Source: Burkholderia sp. L27(2015)
Lineage (GTDB): Bacteria; Pseudomonadota; Gammaproteobacteria; Burkholderiales; Burkholderiaceae
DNA: 64,000 bases
Assembly (NCBI RefSeq): GCF_009765705.1
Contig: NZ_LMUX01000021.1
Location: 1,364,404-1,428,403 of the forward strand
Reading direction: 5' to 3'
Shown: positions 56,769-64,000 of the stretch, in pieces
Numbering within the stretch: the stretch's first letter is position 1
How the letters are laid out: every line of letters starts with the position of its first letter
Position numbers and translations under genes: made by a program
Notes under the pieces: generated by a model
The model's database searches: none
Told to the model about the DNA's origin: nothing
Seen by the model: only the letters and a program-made list of their open reading frames with translations

Positions 56769-57917
56769 ATGAAAATCACCCAAATCACAACGTATCGTCT
56801 GCCGCCGCGCTGGGCATTCGTGAAAATCGAAACAGATGAAGGCATCACAGGCTGGGGAGAAGCGGTGATCGAAGGGCGTGCCCGCACCGTCGAGGCGGCA
56901 GTGCTGGAGTGCGCACAGGATCTGATCGGCAAGGACCCGAGTCGAATCAACGACCTGTGGCAGATGCTGTACCGCGCGGGCTTTTACCGCGGCGGCGCGA
57001 TTTTGATGAGCGCCATTGCCGGCATCGACCAGGCCTTGTGGGACATCAAGGGCAAGGCGCTGGGCGTGCCCGTGTACCAGTTGCTGGGCGGCTTGGTGCG
57101 TGACCGGATGAAAACCTACAGTTGGGTGGGGGGCGACAGGCCCGCGGATATCATTCGCGATATTCGCGCTCGGGTCGAGCTGGGTTTTGACACCTTCAAG
57201 CTCAACGGTTGCGAAGAAATGGGCATGATCGATTCGAGCCGTACCGTTGATGCCGCCGTCGCCAAAGTTGCAGAAATCCGCGCAGCGTTCGGCGACCAGA
57301 TCGAGTTCGGCCTCGACTTTCACGGCCGCGTGTCCGCGCCCATGGCAAAGGTACTGATCAAGGAGCTGGAGCCGTATCGTCCGCTGTTTATCGAGGAGCC
57401 GGTGCTACCGGAGCAGTCGGAGCACTATGCGCGGCTCGCGGCACAAACGCATATCCCGCTTGCCGCGGGCGAGCGCATGTACAGCCGCTTTGAATTCAAG
57501 CGCGTACTGGAAGCGGGTGGACTCGCGATACTGCAGCCTGATGTGTCACATGCCGGCGGCATTACCGAGTGCGTAAAGATTGCGGCGATGGCCGAAACGT
57601 ATGACGTGGCGCTGGCGCCGCATTGCCCGCTGGGACCCCTTGCGCTGGCTGCGTGTCTGCATGTGGATTTCGTCTCCTGGAATGCCTTTATCCAGGAACA
57701 AAGCATGGGCATCCACTACAACCAAGGCGGCGAGGTGCTGGACTATGTGTTGAACAAGGAAGATTTTGCGCTGGACGGTGGTTATATCGCGCCGTTCACC
57801 AAGCCAGGACTAGGCGTCGAAATCGACGAAGCACTCGTTATCGAGCGCAGCCGCAACGCACCCGACTGGCGCAACCCCTTGTGGCGACATCGCGATGGCA
57901 GTGTGGCGGAGTGGTAG
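56769..57917 (+). CDS. dgoD: D-galactonate dehydratase
   Basis: 382 residues of the mandelate racemase/enolase group. Metal and acid/base residues Asp183, His185 (GLDFHGRVS), Glu209 ([11 protein letters not shown]), Glu235 (PLAAGERMY) and His285 (LAPHCPLGP) fit the numbering of E. coli DgoD. It converts D-galactonate to 2-keto-3-deoxygalactonate. AAGGA precedes the ATG. The 176-bp gap before it has short GCAGTAAAGG repeats. Confidence 0.95.
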   Translation: MKITQITTYRLPPRWAFVKIETDEGITGWGEAVIEGRARTVEAAVLECAQDLIGKDPSRINDLWQMLYRAGFYRGGAILMSAIAGIDQALWDIKGKALGVPVYQLLGGLVRDRMKTYSWVGGDRPADIIRDIRARVELGFDTFKLNGCEEMGMIDSSRTVDAAVAKVAEIRAAFGDQIEFGLDFHGRVSAPMAKVLIKELEPYRPLFIEEPVLPEQSEHYARLAAQTHIPLAAGERMYSRFEFKRVLEAGGLAILQPDVSHAGGITECVKIAAMAETYDVALAPHCPLGPLALAACLHVDFVSWNAFIQEQSMGIHYNQGGEVLDYVLNKEDFALDGGYIAPFTKPGLGVEIDEALVIERSRNAPDWRNPLWRHRDGSVAEW

Positions 57918-58134
57918 AAGAGCGGTAGAGGCGAGCGTATAGAGGCTCCATCGGCCGGCTTCTACTCGATATCGCAGGACCAGGCGAAGCAACGCCGCCT
58001 TTTGCGTAACACGAAATTTCGTAACACGTAGTTCAGGACAACCAGGAGGGAAGTATTAAACCAATTAACCGATACAGAATCAATAAATAAGTATACCTAA
58101 ATAAATAAATTAAAATTAAGGAATGGAGAAGACG

Positions 58135-59214
58135 ATGAAGAAGACTCTACTCGCAGCGGCGCTGATGAGTGCGGGCGCCTGCGCATACGCGCAGAGCAGC
58201 GTTACGCTTTACGGGCGGCTGGACAACGGCATCGAGTACATGTCGGGTGTGCCCACCGGTCCCACAACGGCGCAATCGCGGCTTCGCGTCGAAAGCGGGG
58301 ATTGGGGCACCAGCCTGTTCGGGATGAAAGGCGTCGAGGACATCGGCGGGGGCACCAAAGTGACGTTCCACTTGGAGGATGGGCTAAACACCGTGAACGG
58401 CGCGAGCGCCGGACCGGCTGGCACCGCCTTCAGCCGGTACGCCGACGTCGGTGTTACCAACGACACCTACGGTACGCTGTTGTTGGGCAAGGAGCTTTGG
58501 ATATCGAACATGGATTGGGATTTCGATCCACTGGGCCAGTCGAACTGGTCGTCCGCCTCGCTGGTGGGAGGGCGTAACTGGGTCGGCTCGCAAAACGGCA
58601 TCACCTATGAGACGCCTACGGTGGGTGGCTTTAACGCGGTAGGGGTGTATGGGCTAAGCAACTCAACGGACTTCAACGGCAACACCACGCCGGGTACGCA
58701 GAATGGGCGACGTGCGGGTTTTGCTGCGACCTATACCTCGGTGCTGTTTCAAGTGCGTGGGATTTACGACGAAATCCGCGACAGCACGGGCGGTTTCACC
58801 GATGTGTACGCGTCTTCGCGCGAATACTTCGCGGGCTTGAACGTGTTTCTCGGGCCCGTCACGTTGCAAGCGGCCTATCAAGGTTCGCATGCACCGCAGG
58901 CTGCGGCGGGTGCACCGTCGACTACCAACCTCGAGTGGGGAGGTGCGACTTATCGGATCAATCCTGAGGTGGCGTTGATTGCGGCGGTCTACCATGTGAA
59001 CGCGAACAACGGCGGCGGGTCGGCCACCATGTACACGCTTTCGGGTACGTACAGTTTATCCAAGCGTACCTTGATTGCCCTGGAGGCCGCGACTTTGCAC
59101 AATAGCAAGAACGGTGCTTTCGGGCTGAACGCGAACGAGCCGGGTACCGGCGACGCGCCACTGGCCGGCCATGGTCAGTCGGGCGTGTTCGTGGACTTGC
59201 AGCACGAGTTCTAG
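58135..59214 (+). CDS. Gram-negative general porin (OmpC-like, Burkholderia type)
   Basis: 359 residues. ATG 58135 has GGAG six bases upstream. Signal peptide MKKTLLAAALMSAGACAYAQ, then SSVTLYGRLDNGIEYMSGVP, GTKVTFHLEDGLNTVNGASA, and a C-terminal beta-strand ending in Phe (FVDLQHEF) for BAM recognition. It lets small sugars cross the outer membrane. Its location at the end of the arabinose/galactose block suggests sugar entry. Confidence 0.93.
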   Translation: MKKTLLAAALMSAGACAYAQSSVTLYGRLDNGIEYMSGVPTGPTTAQSRLRVESGDWGTSLFGMKGVEDIGGGTKVTFHLEDGLNTVNGASAGPAGTAFSRYADVGVTNDTYGTLLLGKELWISNMDWDFDPLGQSNWSSASLVGGRNWVGSQNGITYETPTVGGFNAVGVYGLSNSTDFNGNTTPGTQNGRRAGFAATYTSVLFQVRGIYDEIRDSTGGFTDVYASSREYFAGLNVFLGPVTLQAAYQGSHAPQAAAGAPSTTNLEWGGATYRINPEVALIAAVYHVNANNGGGSATMYTLSGTYSLSKRTLIALEAATLHNSKNGAFGLNANEPGTGDAPLAGHGQSGVFVDLQHEF

Positions 59215-59220
59215 TACGAC

Positions 59221-59310
59221 AGCTCCGGGTCTTGAGTTCCGCGTCCAGGGCTCCGCGGCTAGAACTCTGAGTCTAAAGCTCCGGGTCTAGCGCTTCGGGT
59301 CCAGAGCCTT
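59221..59310. repeat. Imperfect GCTCCGGGTCT repeats after the porin
   Basis: About five degenerate copies of a 10-12 base word (CTCCGGGTCT, TTCCGCGTCC, CTTCGGGTCC and similar) between the porin and the DinB gene. No gene or clear terminator. Confidence 0.4.
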
Positions 59311-59384
59311 TTCTCTACGGGTGGGTTCCCGCCGTCATGCTTCAATCGACTGACGGGAAATCCAGCACCGTCTGTGCGAGCGTC

Positions 59385-59897
59385 TTAGCGCACTGAATTG
59401 TCCAGACTGACCATAAAGACGGGGAGATCGGTCGTAGGCGGCTTGGCCGGCACCTGGAAAAACATCTCAGCGACCCAGCCTCGGTGATAGCTTGCATGGT
59501 TGACCAAATGCAGGAATATCGCGCCGCGCGACATGACCGCTTGCTCGCCCGATATAAATTTGAACGGTACGGCTTCGTCCAATGTGAGGTCGGACTGCTT
59601 CGCGCTCCAGTCGATGACCCAGTCGTTCATGGTCTGCTGCGCTTGCCACAGATCAGCCAGTTTGGGATGAAGCACAAGGTTGCGTGCGGTGTAGCCATGG
59701 TCGCGCCCCTCGAGATGCGCTTGCCAGATGCGATCGACCACGTAATTGTGGTTGAGGGTGCCCACCATCGTTTTGAACAGCGTCTGCCGCGGTCGATCCC
59801 ATTCGACTTCGGGTAGATTCGCAACAGCGTCGAACATCAGTCGGTCGGCCCACGCTTTGTACTGGGAAAGCATGACAGCGGTGCGTGTATTGATCAT
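59385..59897 (-). CDS. DinB-family protein
   Basis: 170 residues from ATG 59897; longer starts exist. Metal-binding His triad: TLNHNYVVDRIW at about 48 and LHLVNHASYHRGWVAEMFFQ at about 130-140, in the four-helix DinB/MST fold. Members act as bacillithiol/mycothiol-type transferases or stress proteins, but the function of most is unknown. It stands alone and converges with the porin. Confidence 0.88.
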   Translation of the reverse strand: MINTRTAVMLSQYKAWADRLMFDAVANLPEVEWDRPRQTLFKTMVGTLNHNYVVDRIWQAHLEGRDHGYTARNLVLHPKLADLWQAQQTMNDWVIDWSAKQSDLTLDEAVPFKFISGEQAVMSRGAIFLHLVNHASYHRGWVAEMFFQVPAKPPTTDLPVFMVSLDNSVR

Positions 59898-60172
59898 CTT
59901 GTGTATCGCCGGTTGATAAAGGTTAAGTGGTGCACGCAGCACCGCTGGTTAGCTGGTCGCTTGGATAACGGTGCCTTTTCGACAAATTCCGTGCGGTTTC
60001 GAAAGAACCGAAAAGCCGCGGCGCTTATAATTTTTTGCACTTTGCTTGAGCGATCGATCGCGTTTTAATTAGCGAATACGGCTCACCGTGGTCGAATCTG
60101 CCTACATAGCTTACGTGGTTTCCAATCCCGCCGCCGGGTCCTGCCGGGCGGCCGAGCGCCGAGGAGCAACAC

Positions 60173-60652
60173 ATGTCTTCCGATCAAGAAGTCCTACCGC
60201 CGCTGCCGCCCTTCACGCGCGAGACCGCGATCCAGAAGGTTCGCCTGGCCGAAGATGGCTGGAACACGCGCGATCCGGCAAGGGTTGCACGTGCCTATTC
60301 GCTCGATACGAAGTGGCGTAATCGGGCGGAATTTGCGAACAACCGCGACGAGGCACGCGCGTTCCTGGAACGCAAATGGAAAAGAGAACTGGACTATCGC
60401 TTGATCAAGGAGTTGTGGGCGTTCGAGGGCAACCGCATCGCCGTGCGCTTCGCCTACGAAAGCCATGACGATTCCGGTAACTGGTCTCGATCCTACGGCA
60501 ACGAGAACTGGGAGTTCGGCCCGGATGGACTGATGCATCATCGCTATGCGAGCATCAACGACCTGCCGATCAAGGAGGCCGATCGCAAATTTCATTGGCC
60601 GCTGGGCCGCCGACCCGACGATCACCCGGGGCTCAGCGAACTGGGGTTGTGA
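60173..60652 (+). CDS. DUF1348 (NTF2-like) family protein
   Basis: 159 residues. AGGAG lies six bases before the [43 protein letters not shown] and [20 protein letters not shown] are the conserved blocks of the family, a SnoaL/NTF2-like fold of unknown role. It ends 24 bases before the convergent GGDEF-EAL gene. Confidence 0.92.
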   Translation: MSSDQEVLPPLPPFTRETAIQKVRLAEDGWNTRDPARVARAYSLDTKWRNRAEFANNRDEARAFLERKWKRELDYRLIKELWAFEGNRIAVRFAYESHDDSGNWSRSYGNENWEFGPDGLMHHRYASINDLPIKEADRKFHWPLGRRPDDHPGLSELGL

Positions 60653-60676
60653 TCACGCTTGTGATCAGACTTGCCT

Positions 60677-62818
60677 TCAAGAAATCGGCCGCGCGTCAAA
60701 GATCTTGTCGAGGGGTATCGGACGGTGCCGCAAAAAGCCCTGCGCATAGTCGATCCCCATTTCGCGCAGTAACGATTCGACGGCCTCGGTCTCGACAAAT
60801 TCGGCTACGGTTTTCTTACCCGTTATCTTCGCAACGTCACGGATGCACCGTACCGTAGCTTGATCGACCAAGTCGACCACCAGATCCCGAACGAATTGTC
60901 CATCGATTTTCAGGTAATCGACGGGCAGGCTCTTGAGGTAGCCGAACGACGAGGCGCCACTACCGAAGTCGTCGAGCGCGAAGCGAACGCCGAATTTCCG
61001 CATGGACTCAAAGAAGCAGATCGCGTCGCTCAAGTTGGTGATGGCCGCGGTTTCAGTGATCTCAAAGCATAGCTTTTGATGATCGAATGCGATGGTTTCC
61101 ATCAACTCCATCACGTAGCGATGGAAATCACGGTCGCCGATCGACTGGCCTGACAGGTTGATCGCTACGGTGCCGACATGTGGGAGCGTCGCCCTGTGCT
61201 CGGCCATCCACTCGAATACCTCATGCACGACCCAGCGATCGATACGTGTAGCCATATGAAAACGCTCAGCGGAGGGCAGGAACGCACCGGGCGAAATCAG
61301 CGTTCCATCATCGTTGATCAGTCGTAGCAAGATCTCGACGTGCAGGCCACCGTTTTCATCGCCCAATGGCGTGATCTGCTGCCAGTGCAGGGCGAACTGC
61401 CCTTTGTCCAACGCTTGTTCAAGCCGGTAAACCCATTGCATGTCTTGGCGATGGGCCTCGATCATCTCATCGGCCGCAAAGTAGGTATGCACGCGGTTTC
61501 GCCCGGCTGCCTTGGCGGCATAACATGCGCTGTCGGCCGCTTGCAAGATACTCGCCGTGGTCGGCCACCCCGCGTCCACCGGGACCAGCCCTATACTTGC
61601 ACCGATATGGAAACGCTGGTTTCCGTGTTGAAACCGTACTGCATCGATTCCCTGACAGATCGTCTGCGCGATGTCTTGTGCCGTCTTAAAAGAGCAGTTT
61701 TCGAGGATCAGGCCAAACTCATCGCCGCCTAAGCGGGCGAAGGCATCACCCTTGCGCACGAATCGCCTGATGATGCCGACCACCTGCTTGAGCACTTGGT
61801 CCCCAGCAGCATGCCCAGCCGCATCATTGACCAGACTGAATCGGTCAAGATCGATGTACATCAATGCGTATTGCGCCTCTCCTCTGTGAGCGGCGGTCAA
61901 CGTCAGTTGCAAGCACCGCTCGAATTCGTCGCGATTGAGAAGCCCCGTGAGCGTGTCATGCGTTGCCCGGTACTTCATTTCGTCGTTCAGGCGACGTTGT
62001 TCGGAGACGTCGCGCACGACCAACACCACGCCTAGCGTCTGGCCGGCAACATTCTTGATCGGTCCCGCGGACCCTTCAATATAATATTCTTGGCAATCGC
62101 GGCTGATCAATATCGTGTGATCGGCCAAGCTGACGAAACGCTCCTCGGATAGGGAAACGTTCACCGGACTATCGACCGGCAATCGGCTCACGTCCATGAC
62201 GATGTGCAATATCGTTTCAGACGGCCGCCCCCGAGCATAGCCATTCGTCCAGCCGGTGAGTCGTTCAGCGACGGGATTAAGGTACTCGACTCGACCTCGC
62301 GCATCCGTGGTGATGACGCCATCACCAATGGAATGAAGCGTCACACGCAATCGCTCATGCTGCGCGGCGAGTTCGCGTTGCATGCGCTTGCGTTCGGTCA
62401 CGTCCACCATCACCGTCAGTGAGTGCAAAGGCAAATCGCCGGTATCGCGTTGGATCACGGACGACACCATCATGTCGATGAGAGTCCCGTCCTTGCGCAT
62501 GGCCTGGTATTCGATACCGTGACATTGGCCAGTTCGGAAAAGCTCAGGGATGACCGTCTCAGTGGCATAGGCACGCGATGCCGGCGTCAAAAAATCTACA
62601 ACCAAACGGCCGACCACCTCGTCACGCGCATAGCCGAGCGTTCTTAGCCAGACATCGCTCACGTGTACCAAGCGCCCTTGTGCATCAATCGAATGGAGCA
62701 TGGCCGGCGTGGCTTTAAAAAGCATCCGGTAGCGTTGCTCACTCACTGCCTTTGTTTGTTTTACCAACGATAACTGTTGTTCGTTCAACAGGGATGGATC
62801 CTGGTCTTTCGTCTGCAT
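60677..62818 (-). CDS. PAS-PAS-GGDEF-EAL cyclic-di-GMP protein
   Basis: 713 residues from ATG 62818; an upstream TTG is rejected. Two PAS domains (about 25-150 and 150-275), GGDEF (about 290-450, RLGGDEFGLILENC) and EAL (about 460-705, with EILLRL, AINLSGQSIGDRDFHRYVME, CFEITETAA, DDFGSGASSFGYLK and KTVAEFVETEA). GGDEF and the main EAL metal/catalytic residues are intact, so both synthesis and breakdown of c-di-GMP are possible. No membrane helix is seen; a cytoplasmic sensor that tunes motility or biofilm. It is divergent from a SpoIIE-type gene. Confidence 0.93.
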   Translation of the reverse strand: MQTKDQDPSLLNEQQLSLVKQTKAVSEQRYRMLFKATPAMLHSIDAQGRLVHVSDVWLRTLGYARDEVVGRLVVDFLTPASRAYATETVIPELFRTGQCHGIEYQAMRKDGTLIDMMVSSVIQRDTGDLPLHSLTVMVDVTERKRMQRELAAQHERLRVTLHSIGDGVITTDARGRVEYLNPVAERLTGWTNGYARGRPSETILHIVMDVSRLPVDSPVNVSLSEERFVSLADHTILISRDCQEYYIEGSAGPIKNVAGQTLGVVLVVRDVSEQRRLNDEMKYRATHDTLTGLLNRDEFERCLQLTLTAAHRGEAQYALMYIDLDRFSLVNDAAGHAAGDQVLKQVVGIIRRFVRKGDAFARLGGDEFGLILENCSFKTAQDIAQTICQGIDAVRFQHGNQRFHIGASIGLVPVDAGWPTTASILQAADSACYAAKAAGRNRVHTYFAADEMIEAHRQDMQWVYRLEQALDKGQFALHWQQITPLGDENGGLHVEILLRLINDDGTLISPGAFLPSAERFHMATRIDRWVVHEVFEWMAEHRATLPHVGTVAINLSGQSIGDRDFHRYVMELMETIAFDHQKLCFEITETAAITNLSDAICFFESMRKFGVRFALDDFGSGASSFGYLKSLPVDYLKIDGQFVRDLVVDLVDQATVRCIRDVAKITGKKTVAEFVETEAVESLLREMGIDYAQGFLRHRPIPLDKIFDARPIS

Positions 62819-63232
62819 GTATCGGGGGGGGCGGTTCTGTATAAATATGTGCCGCGCTTCGGTCCATGATCGGGTGGGCAATCTATTTATGCATTGCCGT
62901 TACTGCACCGACGCACAGCAGAAGCGGGCGCTTCGCACCCAGGCCTTCGAGGCGAGGGAAAGCGTGACAGGCACTCCGATGTTATAGCGCCTTTCTGAAT
63001 AGATTAGTCATCCTTAAGTACTTCGCATTCATCCACGCGTCGGACGACAAATTGGCAATAGCCCTATTCCATCGGAATCGTCGTAATAATTGAGAACAAT
63101 TCTTGCTCTATCTAATATAAATTCCATATAAATTTCGAGTGTAATGTGGCCAACTAGCGAACCGGTTATAAGCGATCCACGTTTTCTTGACAATTGAATG
63201 AAGAGGCATTAGCGTGCTGCTTTCTTTCTTCA
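62819..63232. other. Intergenic region between GGDEF-EAL and SpoIIE genes
   Basis: 414 bases between divergent genes. A plus-strand promoter lies at 63090-63118 (listed separately). A stretch of eight G residues at about 62823-62830 precedes the GGDEF-EAL start on the minus strand and could be slippage-prone. No gene recognised. Confidence 0.5.
63090..63118 (+). promoter_or_regulatory. Sigma-70 promoter of the SpoIIE-type phosphatase gene
   Basis: TTGAGA (63090-63095), 17-nt spacer, TAATAT (63113-63118), in an AT-rich stretch; about 110 bases before the predicted start. Confidence 0.55.
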
Positions 63233-64000
63233 ATGACAAGCCTCGCCATGCATTCAGCGCTTTCGCAGTTTCGTCGCCCCCGCATTGACGGTGGCCCACG
63301 ATGCGCTGGCGACTTGTCGAGAAAAGTCGCGGCCATCGACGCGGCCGATTCCAACTCGTTAGTAATGGAAACTTTCTACTCGCGGCCCGACACGGTCAGC
63401 CTGGCTGTGATTGAAGGCGATCGGCCCATCGGCTTAATTAACCGCGATATTTTCCTGTCGCAAATGAGCAAGCGGTTCCACCGCGAGCTTTATGACAAGA
63501 AGACCTGTATCGCGTTCATGGACAAAGAGCCACTCATCGTCGACGCCGACATGAGCATCGAAGAGCTGACATTCAAGATCGTAGAAGTGGGTGAAAAAGC
63601 GCTGATTGATGGATTCATCGTAACGCGGGCAGGCCGATTTGCCGGCATCGGCAGCGGCTTGAAGTTGCTGGGTACCGTGGCCGAAATTCAGGCGCAAAGG
63701 AATCGCCAGCTCATGCAGAGCATCGAATATGCCAGCGTGATCCAGCGAGCCATGCTGCGCGCCTCGCGCGAGGCGCTGTCGACGACGCTGCCCGCCGCTG
63801 CGCTGGTATGGGAACCGCGCGACGTGGTCGGTGGCGACTTCTATCATTTCGCAGCGCTTTCCGATGGATGGTTCGGCGCTGTAGCCGACTGCACCGGACA
63901 CGGGGTGCCTGGCGCTTTCATGACGCTGCTTGCATCGTCGTCGTTGTCGCAGGCGCTTGAGTTGATCGGCCCGCGCGATCCGGCCGCGCTGCTTGCGGCA
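63233..64000 (+). CDS. SpoIIE-family PP2C phosphatase with N-terminal CBS-like domain, partial
   Basis: At least 256 residues; the gene continues past the window end. ATGs at 63233 and 63248 are both possible. An N-terminal CBS-like region (about 30-150, SLAVIEGDRPIGLINRDIF and FIVTRAGRFAGIGSGLKLL) leads through a coiled coil (AEIQAQRNRQLMQSIEYASV) to a PP2C-like phosphatase domain with VWEPRDVVGGDFYHF and ADCTGHGVPGAFMTLL. Related proteins dephosphorylate anti-sigma antagonists of the SiaC/SpoIIAA type. It probably starts a partner-switching cluster beside the c-di-GMP enzyme. Confidence 0.85.
   Translation, partial: MTSLAMHSALSQFRRPRIDGGPRCAGDLSRKVAAIDAADSNSLVMETFYSRPDTVSLAVIEGDRPIGLINRDIFLSQMSKRFHRELYDKKTCIAFMDKEPLIVDADMSIEELTFKIVEVGEKALIDGFIVTRAGRFAGIGSGLKLLGTVAEIQAQRNRQLMQSIEYASVIQRAMLRASREALSTTLPAAALVWEPRDVVGGDFYHFAALSDGWFGAVADCTGHGVPGAFMTLLASSSLSQALELIGPRDPAALLAA

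Overview
The window is chromosomal DNA from a high-GC Gram-negative bacterium, most likely a Burkholderiaceae member (Burkholderia/Paraburkholderia/Robbsia-like). Evidence: a Burkholderia-type general porin, an LlpE/CeoA/CeoB-type efflux operon, a De Ley-Doudoroff galactose cluster next to araFGH, many LysR-regulated catabolic operons, and dense packing with ATGA/TAATG overlaps. No rRNA, tRNA, CRISPR array or intact insertion sequence was seen.

Layout. 1-9.5 kb: an RND efflux operon (truncated pump, MFP adaptor, esterase-like protein; minus strand), a LysR/MFS divergent pair separated by a 13-bp tandem repeat, an Old Yellow Enzyme followed by a decayed second copy, a soluble inverted MCP-Cache protein and a TetR repressor. 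9.6-10.2 kb: a small ribbon-helix-helix/coiled-coil gene pair with its own operator. 10.1-18.4 kb: a RidA protein, a three-subunit opine/amine-type flavin oxidase, a PotABCD-type ABC transporter and a divergent LysR regulator. 18.5-28.8 kb: GST, MFS, SDR and an organosulfur block (SnaA/NtaA-type monooxygenase, ssuADCB, TauD-type dioxygenase). 28.8-32.1 kb: an AbiEii-type toxin with its XRE antitoxin, then a membrane protein and a SBP56/methanethiol oxidase. 32.5-40.3 kb: a second ABC transporter (with fused permeases) in one operon with an NtaA-like monooxygenase, class II aldolase, flavin reductase and 2-hydroxyacid dehydrogenase, apparently a C-N cleaving catabolic pathway. 40.3-43.7 kb: DHA2 efflux pump, LysR, RibA. 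43.8-59.2 kb: a combined L-arabinose/D-galactose oxidative pathway with GntR regulator, araFGH and porin. 59.4-64 kb: DinB, DUF1348, a PAS-GGDEF-EAL protein and the start of a SpoIIE-type phosphatase.

How they work together. The window is largely catabolic and transport capacity, each block with its own regulator. Two regulatory links can be read from the DNA. The TetR gene and the distant efflux operon share the same promoter/operator. The GntR gene and the sugar genes share a repeated ATAGTCAT-type operator. Flavin chemistry recurs (two NtaA/SnaA-type monooxygenases, SsuD, OYE, flavin reductase, amine oxidases, RibA). The most promising underdescribed system is the 32.5-40.3 kb operon, whose gene content suggests import and oxidative C-N cleavage of a metal-chelating or amino-acid-like compound.
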